Below are positions 37,997 to 50,030 of a stretch of DNA of 64,000 nucleotides, in pieces. The DNA is from Luscinia megarhynchos (taxonomy: Eukaryota > Chordata > Aves > Passeriformes > Turdidae), in NCBI GenBank assembly GCA_034336665.1, contig CM067589.1, positions 5,349,511-5,413,510 on the forward strand, written 5' to 3'. The first letter of the stretch is position 1; each line of letters starts with the position of its first letter. Under the pieces are notes generated by a model. It saw nothing but the letters and a program-made list of their open reading frames with translations, ran no database searches and was not told the origin of the DNA. A program made the translations under genes and the position numbers.

Positions 37997-40900
37997 TCAT
38001 ACACAAGGTCCTGGTATGGCTGGACTGCCAATCACCGTTAGGCAATACAAAGAATATCTGGGGATGGAAAATGGGAGATTTGTAACATTGGTTTTCCTGT
38101 TATATTCTGCCAAACAGGAGTGGGCGAAAGCTCTCATTGCTGTGTGGCTGAAGACAGGAGAACAAAGCAAAGCTGGCAAGAGTGGGGACAGAAGGCAGGA
38201 CCAGATTCCCCCAGGCAGGCTGAACCCTGCTAAGCCGTGTTCTGTGGAAGCTGCCACAAGCTCCAGGCATGGAAAAACATCTCCTGTGGTACCCGGCACG
38301 AGCAGGAGCATCTGCAGTGGCACCTGGTGCTCATCACCTGGGCCCTCCAGCTACAAGACACACAGCTGTGAGTCAAACAAGATACTGGCTTACATGGAAG
38401 AAGACTTTCAGCATCACAGCAATGATTATGAAGATGGCAATTAAAACCACAGTCGTAACCTCTGACTGCTGTGGTTTCTGTTCAGAGAAAAGGAAAGAAG
38501 ATCACGGTGGTAAGAGGATTACTCCTTCCATTCTCCCCTGCCCAGAAGAACACAGGCTGCAGTGCCCAGCAGCTCTCCTACCTTCTCTGTGGGCTCCTGA
38601 TTTTCCTCCAGAGCTGAGCGTCTGGAGATATTCCCTTGCAGACGACAGCGGCCCATGTGATCAGAGGCTGCCTGCTTCTCTTGCCTCTCAATGAGCACCT
38701 TTAGAAGCAGCCTGGTCTTCAAGACCATCTTGGCACAGGCCTGCTTCAGCTGGGGCAGGCTGCAGTCCATCCTCAGGGCTCGCTCCATGTGAGCCATGAA
38801 GCTCTGCAGGCCTTTGTCTGGCACCAGCAAACGCAGGAGATGATTGACCGTAGTTTCCCAGAGTTCTCCTGGAACTGGTGCAAAGTGAGGACTGTGGGGC
38901 CTCCAAGGTTTTATGAGGAACATGGAGTCTGCCTCCTCTCTGGTGTCAGGGATGATCAGGGGGTGCCAGCCTAGAGAGGAATGCTCCACTTCAGCTGTGG
39001 CCTCTCCTCTGCTGCTCACAGCGGGGCGGCTCTGAACCAGCGGGTCAGAGAGAAAATCCAGGTTCCTGTTTAAACGCTGCTCGACTTTTATGGGGGTGGC
39101 TCTGGGCTGTCCCTCTGCTCTCACAGGGCTCAACGTCTCGTAGAAAAGCTGATTATGTCCAACCCAATGCTGGCTGTCCCCCTTCTTTGGCTGTTTGTGA
39201 CTACTGACATAGTTCTGCCTTGCTGTGTGATCTTCCACCTCACCTCTGAGGTGTCTGTCAGCAGACTTGTCATGAGTGGGGTTTAATGCACCAGCTACAT
39301 CCCAAGGGTTCAGTGCTTGCTGGTTTAAACGTGAGTCCTGCTGCTTGTGATCCCAGCTTGAGGGTGTCTTTTCCAGCACATCCTTCAGCCTGGCAGGCTG
39401 GAGCTGGTGTGGGACAAGGCTTTTTGAAATCTTGATGCTCTTAGACTTGTGCAGCTTCTTCTTGAGCAGCTTCTTCTTGATCTTGGCCCTCAGGTCATCA
39501 ACACTTGTTTTGCCTTTGTGCCCCAAGAGATGCTGAGGGGGATATGAACTGGTTCTGGAACTGTCCAGGCTGCTGACATCACGCTCAGAGTTCTGGGTAA
39601 GGGCAACCGCAAGTGTTGCAGTTCTGTGATCTCCCAGTGAAGGCTCCTTGGGCTTGAGGCTCAACACTGGGCTGATGTTCAGCTTCCTGGGTTGTTCCAT
39701 GTCCATTATTTCTCCCTGTGTCTGTAGCAGACTTGTGTGAGCTGCAGAACACCAAGAGAGCAGATCAGCGGCTCGGCACCAACACAGGCTCAGAGGTTCC
39801 CCCGAGCAGCAGGAGCTCGTCTCAAAGCCAGGCAGTGTGAGAGCCGAGGGGGGGATGTGTTGTGGAGAGGACAAGACCCCTTCAGTCCATCCCATTATCC
39901 CCTCGGGGCAGGGCAGAGCACAGAGCTGGTTCTTTCCTGCTGTCTCCTGGGGCTCTGGGTGGGAGGGCAGCATCCCTGGGGAATGGGTTTGCTGTCGCAG
40001 AGTTTCCCACAGCTGCAGATGAGCCAGGCTTGGGTTGCTCTTCAGGAGCCAGTGAGGAGCCAGAAAGCCCAGAGGAAAGATCAGCGCTGCAATGGGGATG
40101 CAGACTGGCAGGGGAGAAAAGCCCAGGGACTCCTTTGCTCCAGGGCCATTCCCAACAGCAGCAGCACCTCAAGCTGTTACACCATGAAAAACTTCCTCAA
40201 GGGCACCAGAGCTCTGGGGCTGTGCCATGGGAAACCTGGGCTGAGCCAGTGTGATACGCGAGATCCTGGGGACCTCGGAAACCTGGCTCTATCTGTTTGC
40301 AGAAGTGCAGCCTCGCCCTGCTGGGGATTGATGTTCTCTGCCCTGTGCCCAGCTAGAGCAAGACGCTGCTTTGCTCTCCCTGCACAGACCAACGAGGGGT
40401 TAACGGTGCTTGGTGTTCCCCCTGCAGAGCACATCGGGGGCCCTGCCCTTTGCCCTGCTCGGGGGCAGTGGAGATCCCAGTGAGCTGTTCCTTCTGCAGA
40501 CAGTATGTGACACACAAGATCTGTACAATCCCCAGGAACTTTTCAACCCGAGGTGTTTTGTCCCAGTCCTGCACTCCAAGAGGAGATCAGGCCCCCCCAA
40601 GACGGGGCAGTGCTGCAGCATCTCCCCAGGCTCAAGAGAAGTGGCAGATTTGAGCTCCCCCCAGCCCCTCCGGACACCAACCGCACTGCAGGGCACTGCT
40701 GCTGCTGCACAGCTTCTCACAGAGGAACTGGATGCTCCTGCACGAGCTCTCGGGGAGGGGACGCTCCTGGCACAGGCAGCAGGCCACCTCCTTGGGCACT
40801 TGGCTAAAGACAAGAGGGCATTATTGCAGCAACACCCGGCCACCCAACCCATGGCTGCGAGCCCAGCTCAGGGAACACACGGACACCACGCATGGGGCTT

Positions 40901-43900
40901 GTGCTTCACTGTGTGCCACAGCCCTGGAAAGTCTCCTCACTCCCAATGCAAAACATTCAAAAGGGGATTGTATCCTGCAAAGTGGAACTGCTCCCAAAAT
41001 ACCACGTGACACAGAAATGCACCTGCCTGGAGCTGAAACTCCCCTTTGAGCAACCTGCAGCAAGTCACACAAAATGTGAAACTGCGCCTCCGAGCTGCTG
41101 AGTGGGAGCAGGTTCCCAGAAGGAAGCAGCAACTCTTGAGCTTCCTGGGCTCGTTCTGGCTTTGTGGCACATGGATTTGTTTCCCAAGCAGAGCCCTTGT
41201 CCCAGCACTTGGGGCCTAATGGCAGCTGGGGCTCAGTCGCACACACTCACAGGGTTTCCAAGCTCAATGTGGTCTGCAGGAGCAGCAGCAGCATCTGTGG
41301 AGTCACTTGGGTGCCACTCAGGTCTCTGCAAGCATTGGAAAGACCTCATGAAATTCTCCAGTGACCATGCCAGACCTGTGCTCTGAGAGCAAGCCCAGGG
41401 CCCTGATGATCGTGCTGCTGTTGCCAGAGGCATCCACTTGTGCCTGATCAAAGAGAAGCCATTCTGGAGCCCAGCTTCTCTCTGCCTTGCCCTGCTCTAA
41501 ACCAGGCCGTCGGAATCAGGAGGGCAATCCTGCAGCTCTCGTGGCAGACAGATGCCACCAGAAAGGATTGCCTTCTCCCAAGCCTCCTGCTGCCCTCCCC
41601 TGAGGGCAGCTCCAGTCCCTGAAGGAGGCAGGAGGCTCCAGCTGCTGGCACGAGTGCTCCAGCAGGAGTGCAGTTTATTCCCAGAGCCTTGCAGCCACTC
41701 CACGGCCCCAGCCCTGGATGGGCTCTCGTCCCTGAAAGTTTGTGTCCCAGGTCCTGGGTTGCTTTACAGCTGGAGACACACCAGCACTGCTTGGCCTTGG
41801 CCTTGCTCTGCTGGAGCCAGGGGTAGCTGTGTCTCCAGCAGGCTCAGGCTGCGCAAGAGGAAGGTTTGCTGCTGCACCTCTGCTGCTTTCCTGAGAACAG
41901 GGCACTCGGGAGAGACACAGATCCCTGCTGATCTGCTCCACAGGAGCCAACACTTACAGAGAGCTCAGCGAGGGCAGCTTGAAGAAGGCAGGGTCAGCAA
42001 TGACAGCCAGCGGGTTATGGCTGAGGATCCTGAGAAACAAGAGAGCTCTGTCAGGGCCGCTGGCAAGGACGTGATCTGGGTGTGCCGGGCACGTGGGGAT
42101 GGCCTGGCCGGTGTCAAGGAAGGCTCGCAGGAGATGAGCAGGGCAGGGGAAAGGGCCTTTCCAGCTGCACGCTCCTGCTGCTCCCTGGCCGACATCCACA
42201 GGGGCAATCAGGACTTTGCAGAGGGCAAAGCTGCTCTCGCCTACTGACCCTGCAGAGAGGCTGCAGAGACTCGCCCTGCCATGCCTTTAGCCCTGGTGCC
42301 ACTTACAGCTCCTGGAGAAACTGCATCCCATGCCAGGCCTGGAAAGTGCCGCTGGGGATGTGCGTGAGGCCATTCCCAGAGAGGTTTCTGGAGAAAGAGG
42401 AGGTCACACACAGGAATCAGGCCTGTCCTTTGGGAAGGGGAGGGAAAGCAGCAACCCTTTGTAGGAAAGGTGGAAATCCAAGGGGGAAGAGGGAGGAAAC
42501 TGCTGCTTTCTCAGTGTTTGTAGCCTGTCCAGGAGGGGAAGTGAAGGGCACAGCTGCAGCTAAGTGGGGCTCTGAGCAGGGCAGATTTTGGGACTGTGGG
42601 GAAAACAACAGGAACATTTTCCACAACAGGAGGGGTGCCCAGTGCAAAGACTATGCTAAAAACACCAGAAAGGAGCTTGATCACTTACAGAAGCTTCAGG
42701 AAAGGCAGTGGCTCAAAAGCCCGTTCCTCAATGGACACGATCTCATTGCAGGACAAATCCCTGTTGCAGTCACAACACCAAATGTCACTTCCATTTGCCC
42801 TGTCGCTTTGACTTGCCTCTGCAGCCTTGATCCCAGCAGGGACAAAGGCCACGTGCCCACGGCTGTGGCTGGGCTGAGCAGCAGGGCCCCAGGGAGGGGC
42901 AGGCAGGAGCCCCTGGCCCTGGGCAGGGCACAGTGCTTACAGGTGCTTCAGCAGGAACAGCCCCTCCAGGGAATGGCTCTTCACTGCCCGCAGCTCATTG
43001 TCCCTGAGCACTCTGCAAGGGGACACAGGGACATTGTGACAGAGGCCACTGGCCAGCAACAAATGGCACTGTCATGGGAAAATCTCCTGCAGCAGCTGGA
43101 CTGAAGCATCCCTTTGGGTCACTGCAGCCATCGTCCCCACTCCTGGCCAGAGCAGGCATTTGCTCCTGCCCGGCTGAAGCTGACCACAGCTTGATCCCTG
43201 GGCAAATAGACACAGGGACTGCAAGAGACGTGGCTCCTGGTGTTTCCTGCCATGCTGGGAAGCCCTGGTGATTCACAGCCCTCACTGCAGAGCAGCAGAG
43301 CTTTGAATTTCACTGAAAACAGTGGTGTAGGGGCTGCTGCTGCAACCCCAGAGCAAAGGACAGAAAACAGCCAAACTCCTGACAGTTGAAATGCTGCAGG
43401 GCACTTACAAGGTCTCAGTCCATGGGTAGTCCTTCCAGGCTTTTTTTCCAACAGCAGCAATGGAGTTGCCAGTGAAATCTCTGCAAAGAAGCCAAAGACC
43501 CCGGCCGCTCTCAGGAAAACCCATTTCCCTGCCGCTCAGCTGCTGAGCTGGAAGCGAGCTTGGCCTGCACAAGGCCCAGCGTGCCCAGCCTGGCTTCACC
43601 CTGCTGCTGAGCTCGGGCCCACAAACCCCCATGTCTCTGGCCAGGGAGTCCCCCGGGTGTCCCACATGGGGTTTGCAGCACCAGGGAGCCAAGGAGGGGC
43701 AGCTGCAGGGCTCTGTGGGGTGGAGGGACTCACAGGACGGCGAGGGGCCAGTGGCGGCTGCCCGGGGGCACGGTGGCCAGGCCGGTGAGCCGGCAGTCCA
43801 GCCGCCCACGCCGTGGGCAGTGGCAGGGCTGTGGGCAGAGCTCCTTGGCCACTCCTGGGGAGGGAGCCACTGCCAGCAGCAAGGCCAGCAGGAGCAGAAG

Positions 43901-43914
43901 CGCACCAGGTCCAT
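37997..43914 (-). pseudogene. LRRC37: LRRC37-like gene, copy 1 (broken signal-peptide exon)
   Basis: Exons as in copy 2: 43914-43734, six LRR exons 43480-43409, 43012-42941, 42760-42689, 42387-42307, 42029-41958, 41325-41251, cysteine exon 40803-40682, candidate exon 40235-40183, large exon 39721-38582, transmembrane exon 38477-38394, tail exon 38350-37997. Splice sites and phases are intact from the first LRR onward. Against copy 2 there is a 13-bp net deletion just after the start codon, so the ATG is out of frame with the leucine-rich signal segment, and no in-frame upstream ATG was found before a TGA. The stop used by copy 2 is TGG here, so the tail would read on for about 69 more codons. 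It may be a pseudogene, use another start exon, or reflect an assembly error. Confidence 0.7.
38582..39721 (-). CDS. LRRC37: LRRC37-like copy 1, large ectodomain exon
   Basis: A 1140-bp open exon (380 codons) from an acceptor at 39722 to a gtagga donor at 38581. It contains a lysine-rich block (KIKKKLLKKKLHKSK), then polar low-complexity sequence, then the conserved helical stretch MERALRMDCSLPQLKQACAK that matches the juxtamembrane region of mammalian LRRC37A. That stretch is the main basis for the family call. The frame is fully open. Confidence 0.85.
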
Positions 43915-44145
43915 GTCGAGCAGGACTGGCTGCAGTGCCTGGGACGCAGACCTGAGGTGCAGCTGTGGCAGTTCCCTGGGGTCACAGTGAGCTGCCAATG
44001 TCACAGTGGTGCTGCCAATGTCACAGTGTTCTTCTCATGTCACTGCAGCAACGCTTATGTCACCGTGGTGCTGGTTGGTATTAGAGCTTGCCACAATCTG
44101 GAGTTCGGACAATGCTATCACCAAATGACTCAGAGCCATCAATCT

Positions 44146-44400
44146 GTGGAATCGTGGATTGGCTTGGAAGGGGCCTTAAGGATGGGCCAGTGCCACCCCT
44201 GCCATGGGCAGGGACACCTTCCACTCTCCCAGGCTGCTCCAAGGCCTGTCCATCCTGGCCTGGGCACCCTGTGCCAGGGATCCAGGGACTGCTGCTCTGG
44301 GCACCCTGTGCCAGGGCCCCCTCCCTCACAGGGAAGAATTTCTCCCAAACACACGATCTAACCCAGGTCTCTGTCACTCTGAAGCCCTTCCCATTTTTTA
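44146..44400 (-). mobile_element. CR1 LINE 3' fragment (copy 1)
   Basis: Antisense CR1 3' region (GGAATCGTGGATTGGCTTGG, GCAGGGACACCTTCCACT, GGAAGAATTTCTCCC) just upstream of the first LRRC37 coding exon. It is repeated at 63227-63481 by the duplication. Confidence 0.88.
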
Positions 44401-44599
44401 TTGGGTTGTGTGGCCAGGTTTTGGTACGGGGCTACAGGTAGTGGTGAAATTTCTTTTGCTTCTCATTATCCTGCTCTGATTGTGTTGGAAATAAACGTCA
44501 TTAATATGCCCAAGTTCCGCCCGTTGCGTCCGTGCCGCTGATCAGCGAGGGATCTCTCCCTCTCTCTCTGTAACCTCATGAGCCTGTCGCTGTCCTTTC

Positions 44600-45000
44600 T
44601 GTGCGCCGTCCACTCGCGCAGGGCGGTGACAGCGCCTTCGGTGGGCACCGGCATCCAGCGAGGGCCGAAGCCGCCCCGCGTGGCGCTGGCAGAGCGAGGG
44701 GAGCTTCCCGAGAGCCGGGCCGAGCTCGGCGCGCCCGGCGGGAGAGGCTGAGGGAGCCGCAGCGCCAATGGCGGGGAGCGCCGGGAGCCTGAGGGGCGGC
44801 AGCGCCGCCTCAGCGCGCCGGAACTGCAGCGGCGGCGGCCGGACGAGCCCGCGGGAAGCGCCGCTGCAGCCGAGCCCCTGAGGCGAAGCGCTGCGGCAGC
44901 CACGCTCCGGAGGCGGCAGCGTTCGGACACCGAGGGCAGAGCTCCCGGCGCGGCCGCATCGCCACATTAGCGCCGGCAGAGAGCGAGGGGCAGCTCACAG
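44600..45000 (-). promoter_or_regulatory. LRRC37: LRRC37-like copy 1 CpG-island promoter region
   Basis: CpG-dense sequence about 700-1000 bases upstream of the first coding exon, with a CCAAT-containing GCCAATGGCGG at 44765. It could serve the minus-strand LRRC37 gene, with a non-coding exon not located, or a divergent transcript. Open frames on both strands are GC-driven, and no domain was recognised. Confidence 0.5.
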
Positions 45001-45004
45001 AGTC

Positions 45005-45126
45005 CCTCAGAGTCAGTGACGGTGGAAAAGACCTCCACGTTTAGCGAGTCCATTTGTGCCAGATCCCCACCTTGGCGGCCAAGCCAGAGCACTCCGTGCC
45101 ACCTCCAGCCGTTCCTCAGTCACCTC
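45005..45126 (-). mobile_element. CR1 LINE, left part interrupted by the retrovirus
   Basis: Antisense CR1 (GGTGGAAAAGACCTCCA, AGATCCCCACCTTGG, AGAGCACTCCGTGCCAC) that stops at CACCTC against the retroviral LTR. The element resumes at 54268 with CCTCCAGGCATGGGGA, which continues the CR1 consensus. Confidence 0.85.
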
Positions 45127-45518
45127 TGTTAGAAGTAAAAAGCTAAGTTCTTGTCTGTACGTTAACTGCCTCGTCATCTGTGTGTTAACGGTCTGTTGTG
45201 TCTTCCATTCGTTACAATGGTCTGGGTTTTGTGCCCCTGGTTGTTTGTTCCTTGGCCCATCCCGTACCTGTCCTGTACGCTTCCGGCCTTCCCCCGAGAT
45301 CAGCATATTGTAACAAGGACTTGTGGGAGGGTCACTGAAAGTAGATACCTTTTTAAAAGTCTATCTACTAAAAACACCGGAGACTGAAACAAGTAAGAAA
45401 AGGTACTGAATAACATCCAAAGCCTCCTCGCCTGCTAGCCATGACCTAACTAAGGCTCCAAAAGTGTGACCCCCACGTACCACGAGCCAACAGGTGTCTT
45501 CCCAGGGACCCCGTGAGG
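45127..45518 (+). repeat. 5' LTR of outer retrovirus (shared portion)
   Basis: Matches 53701-54094 from TGTTAGAAGTAAAAAGCTAAG to GACCCCGTGAGG with scattered substitutions and small indels. After 45518 the sequence differs from that after the 3' copy, so the R/U5 part is either deleted or replaced here. Confidence 0.85.
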
Positions 45519-46389
45519 GAGAGCCCCATCCAGAAGAGGATCAAGGACGGGACGACTGCCCTTGCAGGCCTCTGAGGGACAGCTGGCTATTCTGGGCCAA
45601 GAAGACAGCCTGGGGACCAGCACAGCAGAGGAGCGCCTTAGCAAGTATAGCTGGTGGCGGGTCTAGGAGGCGAGCGAATGGGGTGTGGGTGAGACGGGGG
45701 CTGGCAGCCCGGACCCCCGAAGCGAGTGTGGACCCCTTAGTACTGCGGTTCCGGACTGCCGCGAGGGGGCCGGCCAGGAACAGGGGGAAGCGAGTGAGAC
45801 CTGAGAGTGCGTGAGGCGTCTCCTGGGGTGTAGTGGGCCCCCCTCCTGGGAACCAGACCCAGCAACCCAGAGGGAGAGGACCCTCCAAAAGGGAGCGGGG
45901 CTCCCAGTAAGTTTCGAGTGGGGGCGAGGGGCCCTGACCCGGGAAAGCTCTCATTTCTCCAAGGAGGAGGCTCCTTGGGGGGCGTCTCAGTCGAAAGGTA
46001 GGCAAACCTCTAGCTTGGAAGCCTGCACAGGGTGAGGCCCAAGCAGAGGTTGGCCTGACTGAAGTAGCCTAGGGAGTAGTTCCCCTGAAAAAAGAGAGAC
46101 CTCTCCTAAGAGGGGGGAACTAAAACCTTTAGGTGGTGGGTGAAGACCCCAGTGGACGAAAAACTGTAAACCGGAGATAAGCCGAAGGGTGGGGCCACCG
46201 GTTGACAGATTGCTCCTCTTCGGGCAGGGGGGGAGGTAGGTGTTCCACCTAAGGGGGAGATAGGACCCAACCAGTGAGGGCTGGCTGGGGAAATACCTTG
46301 CAGCGCGGTGACAGGCCAGAAACAGTGTCGCCGGCTGGAAGAGGCCCACCCACTCGCTAGGAGTGGGTGTATCGCAGAGTTAGAACCTG

Positions 46390-47390
46390 CCGCATAGGGA
46401 CAACTATTTCGTTTATTAATGATGTATCTGTTTAATTAGTATTATTTCTTATGTTAGCCAAGTTCCACTTTTTGATGTTTTTGTGTTTTGTCTTTGAAAT
46501 TTTCTCAGTAGTTTTATTTGCTTTAATGTTTAAAAATTTATTAGGGTAAGGTTTTGGGGTAAAGTAATAAGCAAAAGTCCTCAAACCACCCATTAAGTTA
46601 ACAGTTGTTCGTCTTAAAGTGTAGTAAAGTTGCCAAGTTGTCAAAGTTAAGTCAAAATTAGTTGTGGTATTAATATTTAACTGTGTCCAGTGTGCCCGTT
46701 GTTAGTTAAAGGGGCACCTTATAATTTTAGTAACAAAAATTTACATTATAATTTAGAAAAGGCCAAATAAGTTTCAGTTGTTTTAAAAAGTTGTGTTGCC
46801 TGTCAGTAATCTTCCTTTCGGGTAGAGGCACCTTAAAGATTTTGTTAAAGGCCTAATCTAAATAGTAAAATTAAAACCTCAATTTTGTTTCACACTATTT
46901 TCACTTCTTTAAATTAATACATCTATATATATATTTTATCATATTACCTACATAATTCTATTTCTTTGTTAATAATATATTGTTTGGTTCATTTTCCTTT
47001 TCTGTATAAATAAAAATTTTTGCACTTGTTATTCCATTTCTGTTGTTAGCAAAACAAAATTTGGCATATATGTTAATATATTTATTATTTTACTAATACA
47101 ATAGTTAGCGCATCTATTAGTATATTTATAAGTTTTTTCTGTCATTTTTACACGTTAACAACTTTTTGTTAGTGATAAAATATCTGGAAAATTATTATTC
47201 TTTTGTTGTTAAAGGTACAATATTTTGCTAAATTACTAATTCTTGTCTGTTATTGGTATGTCTTATCGGTGAGGCAATATTTTTTTGTATTAACATTTTT
47301 ACATTTTAATAACAAAAAACAGCCCAGTAGTTAGTTTGTTCTGTGGGTAAACAAAGTTTAACTTTTAATTAAGAGGTAGTGCACAGGGAA
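46390..47390. other. T-rich retroviral interior without genes
   Basis: About 1 kb of strongly AT-rich sequence inside the outer retrovirus, with recurrent TTAGTTAA, TTTTTGTTAGTG and GTTAATATATTT motifs. No credible open frame, RNA gene or regulatory signal was recognised. A stretch of the same character recurs at 52740-53030, on the other side of the inner remnant, so both probably belong to the outer element. Confidence 0.55.
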
Positions 47391-48272
47391 GTGAGTGAAA
47401 AGATCAGAAAGAAAAAAAATGCTGGTAAGGGGTGTTCCAGTCCATCGTGCAGCCCCAACTGTCGGCCCTGTCTCAACCTTCTCACTCTCGGCCGTGCCAC
47501 CCCCACCTGTGTGTATATCTCCGGGACCCATTTCTTTTGTTTCCTCCATGCATTCTGTTCCACCTCCTCATACCCCAGGGGGAATGGGTGAAGGGAAATC
47601 CCCCGACTGCTCCCACCTGCTCCTCTTGCGTGCTTCCTGGGGAGCTGCACATGGAAGCCTGGATCCCTCCCAGCCTCTTAGGAAGCCCTTCCAACTTATA
47701 GGCCTGAACACTAATTAGATAAAAAAGTTCATGGACAAGTCAGTATTGGGTCATGTTCCTGCCTGTCTAGTACTGTCACTGTTGTTTAAATGAAATTTGA
47801 AAAAAAATTAGTAAAGTCCGGTGATGCTGTTTCCCCAGGCCCACAGCTGCTCTAATCCTATTATCAGCTCTGCCTAGCACTCCTACTCTAGCCTCAGCTC
47901 CCTTGCCTACTCCAAAAGATACCTTTACACCTCCTTCTAATCCAGTCATGCCACCTGTTCCTATAACTTCACTCCTCCCAGTGTCTTTCCTTACAAACTC
48001 AATCTTATTCTCATTCCATTGCCTCCTCCTAGTTAGGAGGCAGGTGCATTTGGCTCTATAGGCGCACAGCTTCCCATATCTTCTGCTCCTCCTCAGGGCG
48101 GGGGATGGGGGGAGTTCCTGTGGGAAAGGTGAATGGGGAAGTTAAGTTGGTAAATGTTCCTCTGGCAGCCCAAGGTGTGCAAAGTTAAAAATGAAAAAGT
48201 GGCCAAAATGGCTTCTGCCAGACACATCCAGCAAAAGTCAGGCTCAAGTAGCACCTATTTCTCCTACAACCC

Positions 48273-48898
48273 TGTCACGATCCGCTCAACCCGAGCGGGA
48301 GTCGTGATGGTTCGTTCGACCCCAGGGTGCAAAAGACAAAAGCAAGAGACTCAGGTTTGTTTAGCAGAAAGCAGTAATGCAGTTTATTGCGTGCTAACAA
48401 TCAAATTTTGTGAGAGAGAGAGAAAAGAGGGATGGAGTATAAAGGGGAGAGAGAGAGAGAAAGGATGGGATATAGCTACCAACAGATGGAACGCATCCTC
48501 GTGGCTGTCCGACGAGACGCGTCTTCAATCCGTCAGGGAGAAAGAGATCTCAAAGTCTTCTCTAAGAAAGTCACTTTTTATAGTCCTTTTCCAAAGCGAG
48601 TGGCCTCTGGCCAAAAGGTGGGGAGATTTATGGACTATTGTATGTGGAGATCGTAGCTCCGGGATGCAGGTGCGGGGCCAGGGTGCGATAACCAGTACCC
48701 TGCAGCGTACCATGACAAGCACCAGGCACAGCTACCAACAGTCCTTGGCCCGCAAGCATCCACCTCGGCCAGGCTGGAGCTCCGGTTCAGGGCGCGTGGT
48801 GCAATCTCAGGTCCTAGTCTCTGATGATGGTCGTGAGGCAGATCAGAGAAAACTGCGGACCGACTCTTACATCACCCCGTGACTCACGATTGTCGACA
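48273..48898 (-). repeat. LTR-like end of an inner, minus-strand retrovirus
   Basis: Begins TGTCACGATCC and ends TTGTCGACA, so both termini carry TGTC/GACA. On the minus strand a TATA-type CTATAAAAAG (48584-48575) lies about 190 bases upstream of AATAAA (48388-48383), the order expected of a U3-R region. Orientation agrees with the minus-strand gag-, pol- and env-like pieces to its right. No second copy was found, and no target duplication is obvious, so the boundaries are provisional. Confidence 0.5.
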
Positions 48899-48989
48899 AG
48901 AGCTCTTCCTTCGTGGTGTTGTTGCAAAGTCTTCAGCACTCGTCCAAGTTGATAGCAAATCCCAGAAAACAGAGATAGAAAGTTGGACA

Positions 48990-49480
48990 GAATAGGAAAA
49001 TAGGAAAAAGATAAGGGAAAGGAAAAAGGAGAGAGAAAACAAAACAAATAATCAATTTAACAATCAGTTTTCAATTTCAATTTCTGATTACAGAAAGATA
49101 AATAAATAATTTAAATCAATGTTAAGAAATTTTCAATTTCAATTTTCTGATTTTAATAAAATATAATAATCAATTTAACAAATCAATTTTTTTCAATTTT
49201 GATTTGATCTTAATAATTTCTTGGTTAAAATATAATAATCAGTTTGAATCAATACTTAAAGAAAATGCAACATAAATAATAACTAAAAATCAATCTTATT
49301 CAATATTCATGATGCAATACAACAGAGATAAGCAATTTTAAAACAAGCAATTTTTAAAATTACAAATCAAATAATCAATTTCATTTTAAAATACAACACA
49401 TCTAAAATAAGCAATTTTTAAAAACAAGCAATTTTCAAATTTAAAACAGCAATTTTAGTAAAGGTTACAGGCACAAAGAT
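48990..49480. repeat. A/T-rich low-complexity tract
   Basis: Repeated AATAATCAATTT, TTTTCAATTTCAATTT and AAGCAATTTTTAAAA units, mostly A-rich on the plus strand. It lies inside the retroviral block. No open frame of note. Confidence 0.7.
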
Positions 49481-49504
49481 TTAAATTATTTTTAGTACTC
49501 TCTA

Positions 49505-50030
49505 TCAAAATCTTCTAATGAAAATACTATCACAGGCAGTTCTAAAGCATGCACACCCCTTGCTCATATACCCCAGTAGTGTTTCAGGAATCTCCTTCGG
49601 ATAACTTTCAAAGTTACAAACATTCTGTTCTATGTCTAAACAAATATCTTGAGCTCTGATTGCATTACTTTCACAGATAAACCCTTGTTGTTCCCAGACA
49701 ATGTAAGTTTCCAAATTAATGGTTTGTTACTTTTCACCAATTTGAGCGGGCCCATTCTCTATGCTCAAAAGGATAGAGAATAGCTCTGTCGTGATTCAGC
49801 CCTAATGCAGTGATAGGGAATATTGAATGTACTGAAGCATTACATATCATCAGTGCAAAGGCTGTGGCTGTGTTTATGCTGTGGTAGTAGTTTCACCAGG
49901 ATTGGAATTCTTTTTCAAAATCATGGGCATTATTCCAAATTATTCTCCGAATTTTAGTAGGAAAAGTGGTTTCCTCGACTTCTCGTGTAATTGAGGCAGC
50001 AACTGACTGCATCCACAACTGAACCTGGAT
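49505..50030 (-). pseudogene. env-like remnant of inner retrovirus
   Basis: Two minus-strand open stretches with retroviral-envelope character: a frame from about 50030 that is interrupted by an in-frame TGA at 49895-49893 and then continues, and a downstream 69-codon frame (49714-49505) with several cysteines (WEQQGFICES, CLDIEQNVC, GCACFRTACD). The pattern suggests a decayed transmembrane/surface subunit. Family assignment needs a search. Confidence 0.45.

Larger units (their letters stand above)
35617..44886. repeat. Segmental duplication, copy 1
   Basis: Nearly identical to 54528-63965. The match begins at AGCCAGGCAGGTGTGAGGG and ends in AGGCGA within the CpG island. Offsets are 18911 at the left end, 19067 through the gene and about 19079 at the right end. 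The largest unmatched block is 35940-36200 here against 54840-55265 in copy 2. It contains the LRRC37-like gene copy 1. Confidence 0.95.

Noticed and set aside
42082..43104. Plus-strand open frame of 340 codons, repeated at 61149-62171
   Set aside because: It runs antisense over the LRR exons and introns of the LRRC37-like genes, has no domain, and is open mainly because of the antisense codon pattern. Conservation between copies is explained by the duplication.
44466..44967. Open frames through the CpG island as an extra gene
   Set aside because: Composition-driven in GC-rich DNA, no recognised domain, and the copy 2 version is truncated. A small divergent transcript cannot be excluded.
45519..45700. 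Primer-binding site after the 5' LTR
   Set aside because: No convincing 18-base match to a tRNA 3' end could be recognised; the LTR boundary here is uncertain.
47395..47718. Plus-strand open frames around 47.4-47.7 kb as a host gene
   Set aside because: They sit inside the retroviral element in a proline-rich, frameshifted stretch; more likely decayed gag sequence.
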